Below are positions 35,248 to 43,737 of a stretch of DNA of 64,000 bases, piece by piece. The notes under the pieces were generated by a model. It was not told the DNA's origin, did not search any database, and was given only the letters and a program-made list of their open reading frames with translations. Made by a program: the position numbers and the translations under genes. Source of the stretch: Thermohalobaculum sp039028795 (GTDB lineage: Bacteria > Pseudomonadota > Alphaproteobacteria > Rhodobacterales > Rhodobacteraceae); contig JBCCHJ010000001.1 in assembly GCA_039028795.1 (NCBI GenBank), positions 1 through 64,000 on the forward strand, written 5' to 3'. Every line of letters starts with the position of its first letter. The stretch's first letter is position 1.

Positions 35248-35799
35248 ATGAGACCACTGCGACACCATCTGAGGCAAGAGACCGAAGCGGCGCACTTGGC
35301 GTTGCACCGGCACCCGGGTTTCGCTGCGATTGAGTCTGGCGAAATCGTCCCGCAAGATCATGATCAGTTGATGGCTCGGGTTGGTGGATTCTACGCTATC
35401 TTGGATCCTCTGGCTTCTGCTGCCAGTAAAGTGCTTGGCGATCACCTTGCAGGATATCGGTACCGGCCGAGGGCGGCGCTGTTTCCAAACAAAGCGGAAA
35501 AACAGATCCATGTGCCAGATCTTGCCACGCCCGCAGAACTGGCCGGTGCCGTCTATGTCGTGGATGGAGCGGTTTTGGGTGGACAAATCCTGGCCCGAGC
35601 CTTCGGCGATCAGGCTTTGCACCCCTATTGGCAGTGGTGCTGCCATCACGGCCCGGCTGTCTGGCGCACCACAAAGGCGCTGCTTGAGCATGTCGATACA
35701 GATACGGCGGCCCGAGATGAGGCGACCGAGACGGCGTTGAGGGTCTTCAAAGCCTTTTCCGAAGCGATCGATGGAGCTTTTGATAAGGCCGAAGTATGA
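35248..35799 (+). CDS. bphO: Heme oxygenase (biliverdin-producing, BphO type)
   Basis: A 183-residue all-helical heme oxygenase that opens haem to biliverdin IX-alpha, the phytochrome chromophore. The N-terminal RPLRHHLRQETEAAHLALH provides the proximal His, and the central AVYVVDGAVLGGQILARAF segment matches the distal helix with its Gly-rich kink. Its stop overlaps the start of the phytochrome gene (ATGA), so chromophore and apoprotein are made together. Confidence 0.88.
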   Translation: MRPLRHHLRQETEAAHLALHRHPGFAAIESGEIVPQDHDQLMARVGGFYAILDPLASAASKVLGDHLAGYRYRPRAALFPNKAEKQIHVPDLATPAELAGAVYVVDGAVLGGQILARAFGDQALHPYWQWCCHHGPAVWRTTKALLEHVDTDTAARDEATETALRVFKAFSEAIDGAFDKAEV

Positions 35800-38057
35800 G
35801 CGCCGACGGCCAGCCGCACAATGCGTGTGATGCTCAGCAGATCCACCTGATCGAGGCGGTTCAGTCTCATGGGGCGCTGATCTCGGTTGATGCCAAAACG
35901 CTGAAAATTTGCCACGTCAGTGAAAACGCAGAGACGTTCATTGGTGTGGCGGCAACGGATCTTTTGGGTCAGAATTTAACCGATTTTCTTTTGGAATCCG
36001 ATGCGAAGTCCATCCAAAGTGAGACTCTGGCCGCAACCTACCGCAAAGTCCTAAGGCCTTTTCCGCTAAAATTGGGCGGATCGATAGATCAAGGTCTAGA
36101 GTGCCTGCCGCATCGGAATGGTGAGCGCATAAATCTGGAATTCATCAAAAAAACGGACGATCGCCGGGAAGGCTGGGAAGAAGATGATCTGAGAAGGCAG
36201 ATCATTTCAGACCTGGTACGCCCGAACAATCTGGCGGACTTGGCGCAGTTGAGCGCCGATATAATGCGCCAGGTGAACGGCTTCGATCGGGTGATGATCT
36301 ATCGGTTTGCCGAGGATAACCACGGCGAAGTGATTGCCGAAAGCACTGAACGGGATGACAGCTATTTGGGTCTTCACTATCCGGCTTCGGATATTCCCGA
36401 ACCAGCACGACGCCACTTCATGATGAATGTCGTTCGAATGATCGGCGACGTTCACGGCACGGGCGTCCCGATCCTGGCCGAGGACCCTTCAAAACCGTTG
36501 GACCTTAGCTTTTCCGTACTGCGCGCAGTGCCCGATACACATCTGCAATATTTAAAGAATATGGGCGTCGCGGCCAGCATGTCCGTGTCGTTGGTTGCGA
36601 ATGATAAGCTGTGGGGCTTGATCGCCAGTCACAATTACAACCCGCGCACCGTGTCCCCCCATACGCTGCGATTTGCAGAGCTTCTGGCGGGGACGATCTC
36701 GGCGCTATTGCAGGGAATCGAAAATCGCATGCAGTTGGGCCGCGCCATCGAGGCCGAGCGCATCGCATTCGCGATGGAAAAACAAGGCCGGTCGGGGATC
36801 GCGTTGACGGAAGTCGTCTCGGTCTGGGCGCCGGAGTTGATGGAGTTGTTAGATGCCCAGGGGCTGGTATTTCGGCAATCCGGTCAAATCGCCGAATATG
36901 GCTTGGTTCCGAAAGAGCGTCTCAGATACCGGCCTTTGCGAGCGCAACTATCTGAAGGCGTCGCAGCGACTGATCGATTGCGCGAGTTGGTCGATCTGAA
37001 TGAACAGCAAATCGAAACGGCGGCCGGTGCTGGATACATGGAACTGTCAGGTGATGGTCAGGACTATCTGGTTCTGTTGCGGCGGCATTACGAACAGGTC
37101 GTCAGCTGGGCGGGAAAACCCGAAACCGTCGAAGAAAAACTGGCGGATGGATCAACACAACTGAACCCGCGTGCGTCCTTCGCGCTCTGGCGGGAAGAGC
37201 GGGTTGGACAGTCAAAGCCCTTTGACTCAACAGACCTGGAGGCGTTGCGCATTGTTCGCAGGGCTCTTTTCGCCTTGAACAGCCTTGAGCGCGAACATGC
37301 TGCCGTCTTGGCGCAAAAGGAAGCAGAGGCCGAAGAAGAACGTTTACGGCTGGCCTTGCTGGATGCCGCCCGGAAGACTTCGATGGGTGAATTGGCGTCT
37401 GCATTGGCGCATGAGTTGAATCAGCCCCTGGCCGCGGTATCCAATTATATCAACGCATGCCGGGCGCAACTGGCTGGGTTTAACGTCACGCTGCCAGACG
37501 GATTCGAGGATCTGATGCTGGACGCGGTTTCCGAAGCTTCGCGGGCGTCGGATCTGGTGCGGCGCCTGCGGGATTTCATCGCTGGTGGAGCGCTGCAATT
37601 GGAAACGGCGGATCTGGGCGCAGCGATCCGCCAGGGCGCAGATCTTGCCATGGTGGCGCACGGTTCAAATCGACCTGAATTGATTTTTGAATTTGCCGAA
37701 GACCTGCCGGAAGTCTGGATAGACCGGATTCAGATAGGCCAAGTCGTTTTAAATCTGGCGATGAACTCGATCACGGCAATGCGGGATTCGAAGCGGCGCA
37801 TTTTGACGATCAGAGCACGCCGCAACGGTGACATGGTATGCGTTTCGGTTAGCGATACCGGACCGGGCATTGCCGAAGAAATGCGCCCAAGCCTTTTCGA
37901 GCCCTTCCATTCCATGACGACAAGTGGCATGGGGATTGGGCTGTCCCTGTGTCGTTCTATCGTCGAGGCGCATCGGGGCCGCATCTATGCCCCGGTCACA
38001 GAGACCGGTGGACTGGTAGAGTTTACTCTGCCGATCAATGGCGAAGGCAATGGATAG
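35796..38057 (+). CDS. bphP: Bacteriophytochrome histidine kinase
   Basis: A 753-residue red/far-red photoreceptor kinase. Cys11 (NACDAQQIHLIEAVQSHGAL) is at the place where biliverdin attaches in bacterial phytochromes. A PAS domain (about 20-120), a GAF domain (about 145-300) with FDRVMIYRFAEDNHGEV and LGLHYPASDIPEPAR, and a PHY domain (about 320-500) follow. The kinase core has His539 (ALAHELNQPLAAV), an N box (LNLAMNSITAM), SDTGPGIAEEM and GMGIGLSLCRSI. The GAF stretch reads LIASHNYNPR where most have CHHY. The FixJ-like regulator 6 bases downstream is its likely partner. Confidence 0.95.
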   Translation: MSADGQPHNACDAQQIHLIEAVQSHGALISVDAKTLKICHVSENAETFIGVAATDLLGQNLTDFLLESDAKSIQSETLAATYRKVLRPFPLKLGGSIDQGLECLPHRNGERINLEFIKKTDDRREGWEEDDLRRQIISDLVRPNNLADLAQLSADIMRQVNGFDRVMIYRFAEDNHGEVIAESTERDDSYLGLHYPASDIPEPARRHFMMNVVRMIGDVHGTGVPILAEDPSKPLDLSFSVLRAVPDTHLQYLKNMGVAASMSVSLVANDKLWGLIASHNYNPRTVSPHTLRFAELLAGTISALLQGIENRMQLGRAIEAERIAFAMEKQGRSGIALTEVVSVWAPELMELLDAQGLVFRQSGQIAEYGLVPKERLRYRPLRAQLSEGVAATDRLRELVDLNEQQIETAAGAGYMELSGDGQDYLVLLRRHYEQVVSWAGKPETVEEKLADGSTQLNPRASFALWREERVGQSKPFDSTDLEALRIVRRALFALNSLEREHAAVLAQKEAEAEEERLRLALLDAARKTSMGELASALAHELNQPLAAVSNYINACRAQLAGFNVTLPDGFEDLMLDAVSEASRASDLVRRLRDFIAGGALQLETADLGAAIRQGADLAMVAHGSNRPELIFEFAEDLPEVWIDRIQIGQVVLNLAMNSITAMRDSKRRILTIRARRNGDMVCVSVSDTGPGIAEEMRPSLFEPFHSMTTSGMGIGLSLCRSIVEAHRGRIYAPVTETGGLVEFTLPINGEGNG

Positions 38058-38063
38058 CGGACG

Positions 38064-38648
38064 ATGCGCGTCTATGTGGTTGACGACAATGCCTCGGTGC
38101 TGCGGTCGTGCACGATACTGCTGCAGGCACATGGCTACGATACAGTCGCGTGCGAGGCCGCGGAAGTCTTCTTGAAAGCATATGACCCTGCCATTCCAGG
38201 CTGTCTTGTATTGGATATTAGGATGCCGGGCATGTCCGGGCTTGACCTGCAAAAGCATCTTAAGGATCGCGGCATCTCCATCCCGATTATCATGTTGACG
38301 GGCCATGGCGATGTTCCGGCTGCCGTCCAAGCGATCAAGAACGGTGCAGTCGATTTCATTGAAAAACCGGCGGATGAAACCGTGTTGCTGGCAGCGCTGG
38401 ACGAGGCCGCCGCGATCAATCGAAATGCGCCACGCCGGATCGTGTCGAAGAACGAGGTCGACAAGCGGCTGAAACTGCTGACCTTGCGCGAGCGGGAAGT
38501 GCTGGACCATCTTGTTTTGGGTAAGATCAACAAGGAGATCGCCGAAACTCTTGGTATCAGCCAGCGTACTGTTGAAATTCACCGCGCCCGTGTGCGCGAA
38601 AAAATGCAGGCGCGCGGTATTTCTGATCTCATCATGATGCTGAGATAG
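38064..38648 (+). CDS. FixJ/LuxR-type response regulator
   Basis: A 194-residue regulator. The receiver domain (1-120) has DD at 7-8, the phosphoacceptor Asp51 (VLDIRMPGMSG), LTGHGDV and EKPAD. The LuxR-type helix-turn-helix (about 132-190) contains LTLREREVLDHLVLGKINKE and QRTVEIHRARVREKM. It sits immediately after the phytochrome kinase and should be phosphorylated by it. Its DNA targets are unknown, with nearby bch genes an obvious candidate. Confidence 0.92.
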   Translation: MRVYVVDDNASVLRSCTILLQAHGYDTVACEAAEVFLKAYDPAIPGCLVLDIRMPGMSGLDLQKHLKDRGISIPIIMLTGHGDVPAAVQAIKNGAVDFIEKPADETVLLAALDEAAAINRNAPRRIVSKNEVDKRLKLLTLREREVLDHLVLGKINKEIAETLGISQRTVEIHRARVREKMQARGISDLIMMLR

Positions 38649-38797
38649 CGATTTAACACGCGTCCCCTGGCAATTCTCGATCGGTCACGCATAAGGGGTT
38701 TTCCGAAGTATCCAATTCGCAGTGGCAGACCGTAAGATTTTGGGACTTGTCCGAAAAAATTACAACTCACGGACGGCGCTCGCCATTGGGGATGGGG

Positions 38798-39001
38798 ATG
38801 AACGAGAAACGCTGGGACGTCCCGGGACTGCGGATCGAGGTTCCTTTAACTGAAGAGGAACTAGCCGCCGTAGTCGGCTGGCAGAAGGCGAATGATCTAG
38901 CATCACGCGAAACTGCCGTTCGCCAACTGGTAAGGCTCGGCCTTCTCAGCGAAATTGGCCGCGTGTTCCGCGAATCCGCAGTCGTCGAAGAGAGTGATTG
39001 A
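38798..39001 (+). CDS. Small ribbon-helix-helix-like protein
   Basis: A 67-residue protein. The stretch RIEVPLTEEELAAVVGW, then SRETAVRQLVRLGLL, follows the beta-helix-helix pattern of MetJ/Arc/CopG-type DNA-binding proteins. The ATG at 38798 has GGGGATGGGG in front; the ATG at 38792 is also possible. It lies between the phytochrome operon and bchG. A regulatory role is inferred. Confidence 0.5.
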   Translation: MNEKRWDVPGLRIEVPLTEEELAAVVGWQKANDLASRETAVRQLVRLGLLSEIGRVFRESAVVEESD

Positions 39002-39155
39002 GCCAGACGCGATCGCGTCAGCCGTTCGCTCCAAGCACCGCTTCTAAATAGCCTTTTAGCCTCGCTTACCTGCGTTCCCGATCGCGTCGGCGGCCGCCAC
39101 AACTATCGCGCGAGTGACCGGCGCAGCACGTAGACTAATCCGCAGTATAGTCAAT

Positions 39156-39200
39156 TATAGTTTACACTTAACAATGCGTCAGTGTCATGCTTAACTGACA
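39156..39200 (+). promoter_or_regulatory. PpsR operator pair upstream of bchG
   Basis: A perfect TGT-N12-ACA palindrome (39183-39200) is preceded, 9 bases away, by a one-mismatch copy (TAT-N12-ACA, 39156-39173). The tandem spacing is that used by PpsR/CrtJ tetramers. The perfect box ends two bases before the chosen bchG start, so bound PpsR should block transcription there directly. Confidence 0.75.
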
Positions 39201-39202
39201 GT

Positions 39203-40105
39203 ATGGCCGCAAGGACGAAAATCCGAACGATTCCCGAGCCAGCCACGGTCCTGGAGCTATTCAAGCCCGTGACATGGTTCCCGCCAATGTGGGCCTATGC
39301 CTGCGGTATTATCTCTGTCGGCGTACCCGTTGCTGGACGTTGGGATGAAGCGATCTTGGGCGTGTTGCTTGCCGGGCCTCTGGTTTGCGCCATGAGTCAG
39401 GCCGCCAACGACTGGTGTGATCGCCATGTCGATGCAATCAATGAACCGCATCGGCCGATACCATCCGGCCGCATGCCGGGGCGTTGGGGCCTTTGGATCG
39501 CCTGGTCTTGGACGGCGCTGTCTCTGGCGGTAGGTGCACTACTGGGCCCCTGGGGTTTCGGCGCAACAGTATTCGCCGTTGCCTGTGCCTGGGCCTATTC
39601 AGCGGAGCCTTTCCGACTTAAGCGCAATGGTTGGTGGTCCAATACGGTCTGCGCGCTTTGTTATGAAGGCGTGCCCTGGTTCACTGCAGCGGCAGTGATG
39701 GCCGCGGCAATGCCGGACCCAAAAATCATCATGGTGGCCTTGCTCTATGCAGCGGGGGCCCATGGCATCATGACGCTGAATGATTTCAAAGCATTGGATG
39801 GCGACCGGCAGATGGGCCTCGGTTCATTGCCGGTAAAACTTGGGCCGGAACGCGCGGCGCGGCTGGCCTGCTGGGTGATGGCGATCCCACAAGTGATCGT
39901 AATTGCCATGCTGACAATCTGGGACCGCCCTTTACATGCGTTGGCCATCGGCGCGGTCTTGGCTGCGCAAGTGATCCTGATGCGCCGCCTTCTGGCCGAC
40001 CCAAAAGCTCTGGCGCCCTGGTATAATGCAACGGGCATCGTTCTCTACGTTTCCGGTATGATGATAACCGCATTTGCGCTGCGCGCGTTGGGAGGTGCGG
40101 CATGA
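39203..40105 (+). CDS. bchG: Bacteriochlorophyll synthase BchG
   Basis: A UbiA-type membrane prenyltransferase, 300 residues, that esterifies bacteriochlorophyllide a with geranylgeranyl or phytyl diphosphate. Marks are VLELFKPVTWFPPMWAYACG, the first Asp motif NDWCDRHVDAINEPHRPIPS, and the second, NDFKALDGDRQMG. The ATG at 39203 (MAARTKIRTIPEP) fits homologues better than the one at 39182, which lies inside the PpsR box. Its end overlaps the next gene by four bases. Confidence 0.93.
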   Translation: MAARTKIRTIPEPATVLELFKPVTWFPPMWAYACGIISVGVPVAGRWDEAILGVLLAGPLVCAMSQAANDWCDRHVDAINEPHRPIPSGRMPGRWGLWIAWSWTALSLAVGALLGPWGFGATVFAVACAWAYSAEPFRLKRNGWWSNTVCALCYEGVPWFTAAAVMAAAMPDPKIIMVALLYAAGAHGIMTLNDFKALDGDRQMGLGSLPVKLGPERAARLACWVMAIPQVIVIAMLTIWDRPLHALAIGAVLAAQVILMRRLLADPKALAPWYNATGIVLYVSGMMITAFALRALGGAA

Positions 40106-41406
40106 CACTATCCTGGCTTTCGATCGTGCGGATTGGTCTGGTGCAGACGGCACTGGGCGCTGTCGTTGTTCTCTGTACGGCGACCATCAACCGTGTGATG
40201 ATTGTCGAGCTGACATTGCTGGCAATGATCCCAGCATTCCTGGTCGGTATTTATCACGGGTTCCAACTTTTGCGCCCGAAGTGGGGTCATGGTGCAGATA
40301 ATCATGCCCGCCGGGCACCCTGGATTATCGGCGGCATGGCTGTTCTGGCAGCAGGAACCGTGGGCGCGGCAACAGCTACAGCCTGGATGGAGAGTGCGTT
40401 CTGGCCCGGTCTGGCGCTGGCGATCATGGCCTTCGGCATGGTTGGCCTCGGCCTGGGGGCCTCGGCCACCAATCTTCTCGCGCTTTTGGCGGCGCATGTC
40501 GCGCCCGGAAAAAAGGCCGCGGCAGGAAGCCTGGTCTGGATCCTGATGATCGGCGGACTGGCGGCCAGCGGGATCACCATCGGCCAGGTGCTGGACCCCT
40601 ATTCTGGGGCGCGACTGGTGACTGTATCCTTATGTATCGCTGCGGTCGCCATGGCGGTCACAGTGTTTGCATTGTGGGGTGTCGAGGCGGGAACCGAAAC
40701 TGATCTCCCAAGACCCCGCCCAAAGGTCGACTTTCGCGCTGCTGCGTCCGAGGTCTGGCATGACACGACGGCACGGGCGTTCACAGTCTTCGTGTTTGTG
40801 GCGATGCTGGCCTACAACACCCAAGATCTGATCCTCGAGCCGTTTGGTGGCCATGTGTTCGGCATGACGCCTGGGGAATCCACCGCCCTGGGCGGAAAAA
40901 TGCATGCGGGCGCCTTAATGGGGATGATCCTGGTCTTCGTGACTGGCCTGATCTTCAGGGGCACGATGCTAACGCGAATGTTCATCATTGGCGGCTGTAT
41001 TGGCTCGGGGCTTTGCCTGGCAGCGTTGGGCTATGGTGGAATGCAAGGCACAAGCTGGCCGCTGCAGGTCAACGTGATGGCCCTAGGCTTTTGCAACGGC
41101 GTCTTCGCCGTCGCCGCCATCGGTATGATGATGGGGTTGGCATCGGAAGGCAGGGATGCCCGCGAAGGCACGCGGATGGGTGTCTTCGGTGCTGCACAGT
41201 CTTTGGGCTTCGCGTTGGGCGCCGGGTTTGGTGCGTTGGCCCTGGACGGCATGCGCGCCATCACAGGGCTTTTGGCTCAATCCTATGCGGTGGTCTTCGT
41301 CTTCGAAGGCGCGCTGTTCCAGGTCGCAGCCGTTCTAGCATGGCGGGCCATTGCCGTCTCAGTTCCGCGGCGGGACGTTCCCGCTGTCATGGTTCCGGGG
41401 GAGTAG
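40102..41406 (+). CDS. PucC/LhaA-family MFS transporter (Bch2 type)
   Basis: A 434-residue, 12-helix major facilitator protein of the BCH/PucC family, found between bchG and bchP in purple bacteria (ORF428 in Rhodobacter). Members assist light-harvesting complex assembly, perhaps by delivering bacteriochlorophyll. Family stretches include VELTLLAMIPAFLVGIYHG, YNTQDLILEPFGGHVFGM and GRDAREGTRMGVFGAAQSL. It is coupled to bchG by ATGA overlap. Confidence 0.92.
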   Translation: MTLSWLSIVRIGLVQTALGAVVVLCTATINRVMIVELTLLAMIPAFLVGIYHGFQLLRPKWGHGADNHARRAPWIIGGMAVLAAGTVGAATATAWMESAFWPGLALAIMAFGMVGLGLGASATNLLALLAAHVAPGKKAAAGSLVWILMIGGLAASGITIGQVLDPYSGARLVTVSLCIAAVAMAVTVFALWGVEAGTETDLPRPRPKVDFRAAASEVWHDTTARAFTVFVFVAMLAYNTQDLILEPFGGHVFGMTPGESTALGGKMHAGALMGMILVFVTGLIFRGTMLTRMFIIGGCIGSGLCLAALGYGGMQGTSWPLQVNVMALGFCNGVFAVAAIGMMMGLASEGRDAREGTRMGVFGAAQSLGFALGAGFGALALDGMRAITGLLAQSYAVVFVFEGALFQVAAVLAWRAIAVSVPRRDVPAVMVPGE

Positions 41407-41410
41407 ACTC

Positions 41411-42607
41411 ATGAAAGATCACATTTATGACGTCGTCGTTGTGGGGGGCGGTCCGTCCGGCGCCACAGCAGTTGAACACTTGGCCCGCCAAGGACGGCAG
41501 GTCGCGTTGCTGGACAAGGCCGGAAGGATCAAGCCTTGTGGCGGTGCAATCCCGCCAAGACTGATCCGGGATTTCGATATTCCCAACAGCCAGCTCGTCG
41601 CGAAAATCTCGACTGCGCGGATGATCTCTCCGACCTCGAACATGGTGGATATCGAGATCGAGAACGGTTTTGTCGGCATGGTTGACCGAGAACATTTCGA
41701 CGAATACCTCAGGGTCCGTGCCGCCGATTGCGGCGCAGACCGGTTTACCGGGACGTTCACCCGAATTGATCGGACCGATGACGGAGTCTCGATCGTGCGG
41801 TACCGCGACAAAGAGGGTGATATCCACACATTAAAGACCAAGCTGATCATCGGCGCTGACGGCGCTCGGTCGAATGTCGCACGTCAAGAGGTCGATGGCG
41901 GAGACACGATCCCATACGTCATCGCATACCACGAGATTATTGAAGCGCCCGAGGATGTGGAGACTTATCACCCGCAGCGCTGCGATGTGGTCTACGACGG
42001 CACCGTCAGCCCGGATTTTTATGGCTGGGTATTCCCCCATGGAAAATCAGCCTCGGTTGGCATGGGCTCGGCAAACCGAGATGTTGATCTTAAAGCCGCA
42101 ACGGCATTGTTACGTGAAAACTCCGGACTGGCGGACTGCAAGACCATTCGCAAGGAAGGCGCACCGATCCCGTTGCAACCTCTGAAATGCTGGGACAATG
42201 GGCGTGACGTTGTTTTGGCAGGCGACGCCGCAGGCGTGGTGGCACCGGCTTCAGGAGAGGGAATTTACTATGCCATGATCGGTGGTCAGTTTGCAGCCGA
42301 GGCTGCAGAACTCACACTGGCGACCGGCAGGGCAAAGGCTCTGGCCACGGCTCGAAAACGCTTCCTGCGCGAACATGGGCAGGTCTTCAGGGTTTTGGGT
42401 ATGATGCAGAAGACCTGGTACAGTTCAGACGATCGTCGTGAAAGGTTCGTATCAATATGTCATGACCTTGATGTTCAGCGCCTCACGTTCGAAGCTTACA
42501 TGAACAAGAAATTGGTAAAAGCACGTCCCATGGCGCATCTGCGCATATTCGCAAAGAACATCGCCCACTTGCTAAGGCTTGTCCCGGCTGTTCGAACCGC
42601 GCGATAA
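41411..42607 (+). CDS. bchP: Geranylgeranyl diphosphate/bacteriochlorophyll reductase BchP
   Basis: A 398-residue flavoprotein reductase that saturates the geranylgeranyl tail to phytyl. It starts with YDVVVVGGGPSGATAVEHLA (FAD-binding) and contains CGGAIPPRLIRDFDIPNS, LIIGADGARSNVARQ and VVLAGDAAGVVAPASGEGI. The ATG at 41411, 4 bases after the preceding stop, is used; the longer frame from 41351 lies inside the carrier gene. It is the third gene of the bchG operon. Confidence 0.95.
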   Translation: MKDHIYDVVVVGGGPSGATAVEHLARQGRQVALLDKAGRIKPCGGAIPPRLIRDFDIPNSQLVAKISTARMISPTSNMVDIEIENGFVGMVDREHFDEYLRVRAADCGADRFTGTFTRIDRTDDGVSIVRYRDKEGDIHTLKTKLIIGADGARSNVARQEVDGGDTIPYVIAYHEIIEAPEDVETYHPQRCDVVYDGTVSPDFYGWVFPHGKSASVGMGSANRDVDLKAATALLRENSGLADCKTIRKEGAPIPLQPLKCWDNGRDVVLAGDAAGVVAPASGEGIYYAMIGGQFAAEAAELTLATGRAKALATARKRFLREHGQVFRVLGMMQKTWYSSDDRRERFVSICHDLDVQRLTFEAYMNKKLVKARPMAHLRIFAKNIAHLLRLVPAVRTAR

Positions 42608-42711
42608 CGCTGATGTGAAATTTCAGGACGGCCTGGGGACCGCAAAATCAGAATCCTATAAACAAAGAGGGCATTCGAGCGCTGACAGACGCCTCACGGG
42701 AGGACCACATT

Positions 42712-43689
42712 ATGGCGAAGGTAACCGAAGACGATGTGAAGAGGTGGGAATATGTGACTTCCGGCCTTGCAACAAGCAAGTCGGAGAAAAGCGAATGGCT
42801 ATGTTTGATCGGCAGCTTTCTAGTTGCGCTGATAGTCTGTGGGATTTTCAGCTATATCCTTGGACGCACATGGATACCGATCTGGCTGGGCGCTGCATTG
42901 ATTATCGGTTGTGGAGCAGCGGCATTTATCGCGGCGCGTAAAGTTTGCCAGGCGAAATACTCCAGCCAAGCGGACAACAACATGTCAGTGGATGCTGGCT
43001 TACCCCGTAATGTGGTGTCGCCCACAGCAATGACGCCAGAGATCGCCGCGCCGACCCCGATGCCGCCAGTTCCTCATCCTCCGGTTCCAGCTCCGCCGGT
43101 GGCAAGTCCTCCGACGCCGTCTTCTCGGCCGATGTTGACGGCGAACCCGCCGATTGAGATACCGCTGGCAGGAGCCGCTGGCTATGTTGCGCCAGCGTCG
43201 GATCCTGCTCCCGCTGTTGATACCGCACCCGAAGCTGCTCCTGAACCAGAACCCGCGCCAGAACCATCGCCGGAGCCAGAGCCTGCACCTATTGCGGTCG
43301 AGCCGGCACCGGAGCCAGAGCCTACCCTGGAGCCAGAACCAGCCCCTGAACCTGAACCAGAGCCCAAACCGGTTGCAACCGAGCCCACGCCAGAGCCGGC
43401 AGCAGCTGAGATAGGCACGCGACCATCGCGGCTGGACGGACCTCGCGACGGTGGTGCCGACGACCTGAAGCTAATCAAAGGGGTCGGTCCGAAGCTGGAA
43501 GATCTTTGCCACACGCTGGGCTTCTATCACTTCGATCAGATCGCGGCGTGGACGGCGGACGAGGTCGCCTGGGTCGATGAGAACCTGGAAGGCTTTAAGG
43601 GCCGGGTCAGCCGCGATGAATGGGTGGACCAGGCCAAAATTCTGGCTGAGGGCGGCGAGACCGAATTCTCGCAGCGCCAGAGCGGATAG
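42712..43689 (+). CDS. Membrane-anchored EP-rich protein with C-terminal HHH domain
   Basis: A 325-residue protein in three parts. The first is an N-terminal region with two membrane helices (about 30-72). The second is a long Pro/Glu/Ala linker (about 110-240, with EPEPAPEPSPEPEP-type repeats). The third is a C-terminal helix-hairpin-helix domain (DDLKLIKGVGPKLEDLCHTL, about 257-276, then FDQIAAWTADEVAWVDENL) of the type fused to NuoE in Rhodobacterales. GGGAGGA precedes the ATG. The role is unknown; a membrane-tethered nucleic-acid or complex-binding domain is plausible. It interrupts the photosynthesis cluster. Confidence 0.75.
   Translation: MAKVTEDDVKRWEYVTSGLATSKSEKSEWLCLIGSFLVALIVCGIFSYILGRTWIPIWLGAALIIGCGAAAFIAARKVCQAKYSSQADNNMSVDAGLPRNVVSPTAMTPEIAAPTPMPPVPHPPVPAPPVASPPTPSSRPMLTANPPIEIPLAGAAGYVAPASDPAPAVDTAPEAAPEPEPAPEPSPEPEPAPIAVEPAPEPEPTLEPEPAPEPEPEPKPVATEPTPEPAAAEIGTRPSRLDGPRDGGADDLKLIKGVGPKLEDLCHTLGFYHFDQIAAWTADEVAWVDENLEGFKGRVSRDEWVDQAKILAEGGETEFSQRQSG
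43222..43400 (+). repeat. Pro-Glu low-complexity coding repeat
   Basis: Degenerate tandem units of GAG/GAA CCA/CCT/GCC codons encode Glu-Pro/Ala-Pro repeats in the linker of the HHH protein. Such tracts vary in length between strains by slippage. Confidence 0.8.
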
Positions 43690-43700
43690 TATCTTTACCG

Positions 43701-43725
43701 CAGGTTGGGGTTAAACCCCAACCTG
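43701..43725. terminator. Hairpin between convergent genes
   Basis: A perfect 10-bp stem, CAGGTTGGGG (43701-43710) with CCCCAACCTG (43716-43725), has a TTAAA loop. It lies between the HHH-protein stop and the convergent aldehyde dehydrogenase stop. T tracts are weak on both sides, so it is a probable but imperfect bidirectional terminator. Confidence 0.6.
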
Positions 43726-43737
43726 CCAGGTTTCCGT

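Noticed and set aside
38748..38764. PpsR-like TGT...ACA upstream of the small RHH-like gene
   Set aside because: The spacing is 11 bases, not the required 12, and no second box is nearby.
43222..43400. Repetitive tract considered as a possible CRISPR or minisatellite
   Set aside because: It is an in-frame Glu-Pro coding repeat without spacers; no CRISPR structure exists in the window.
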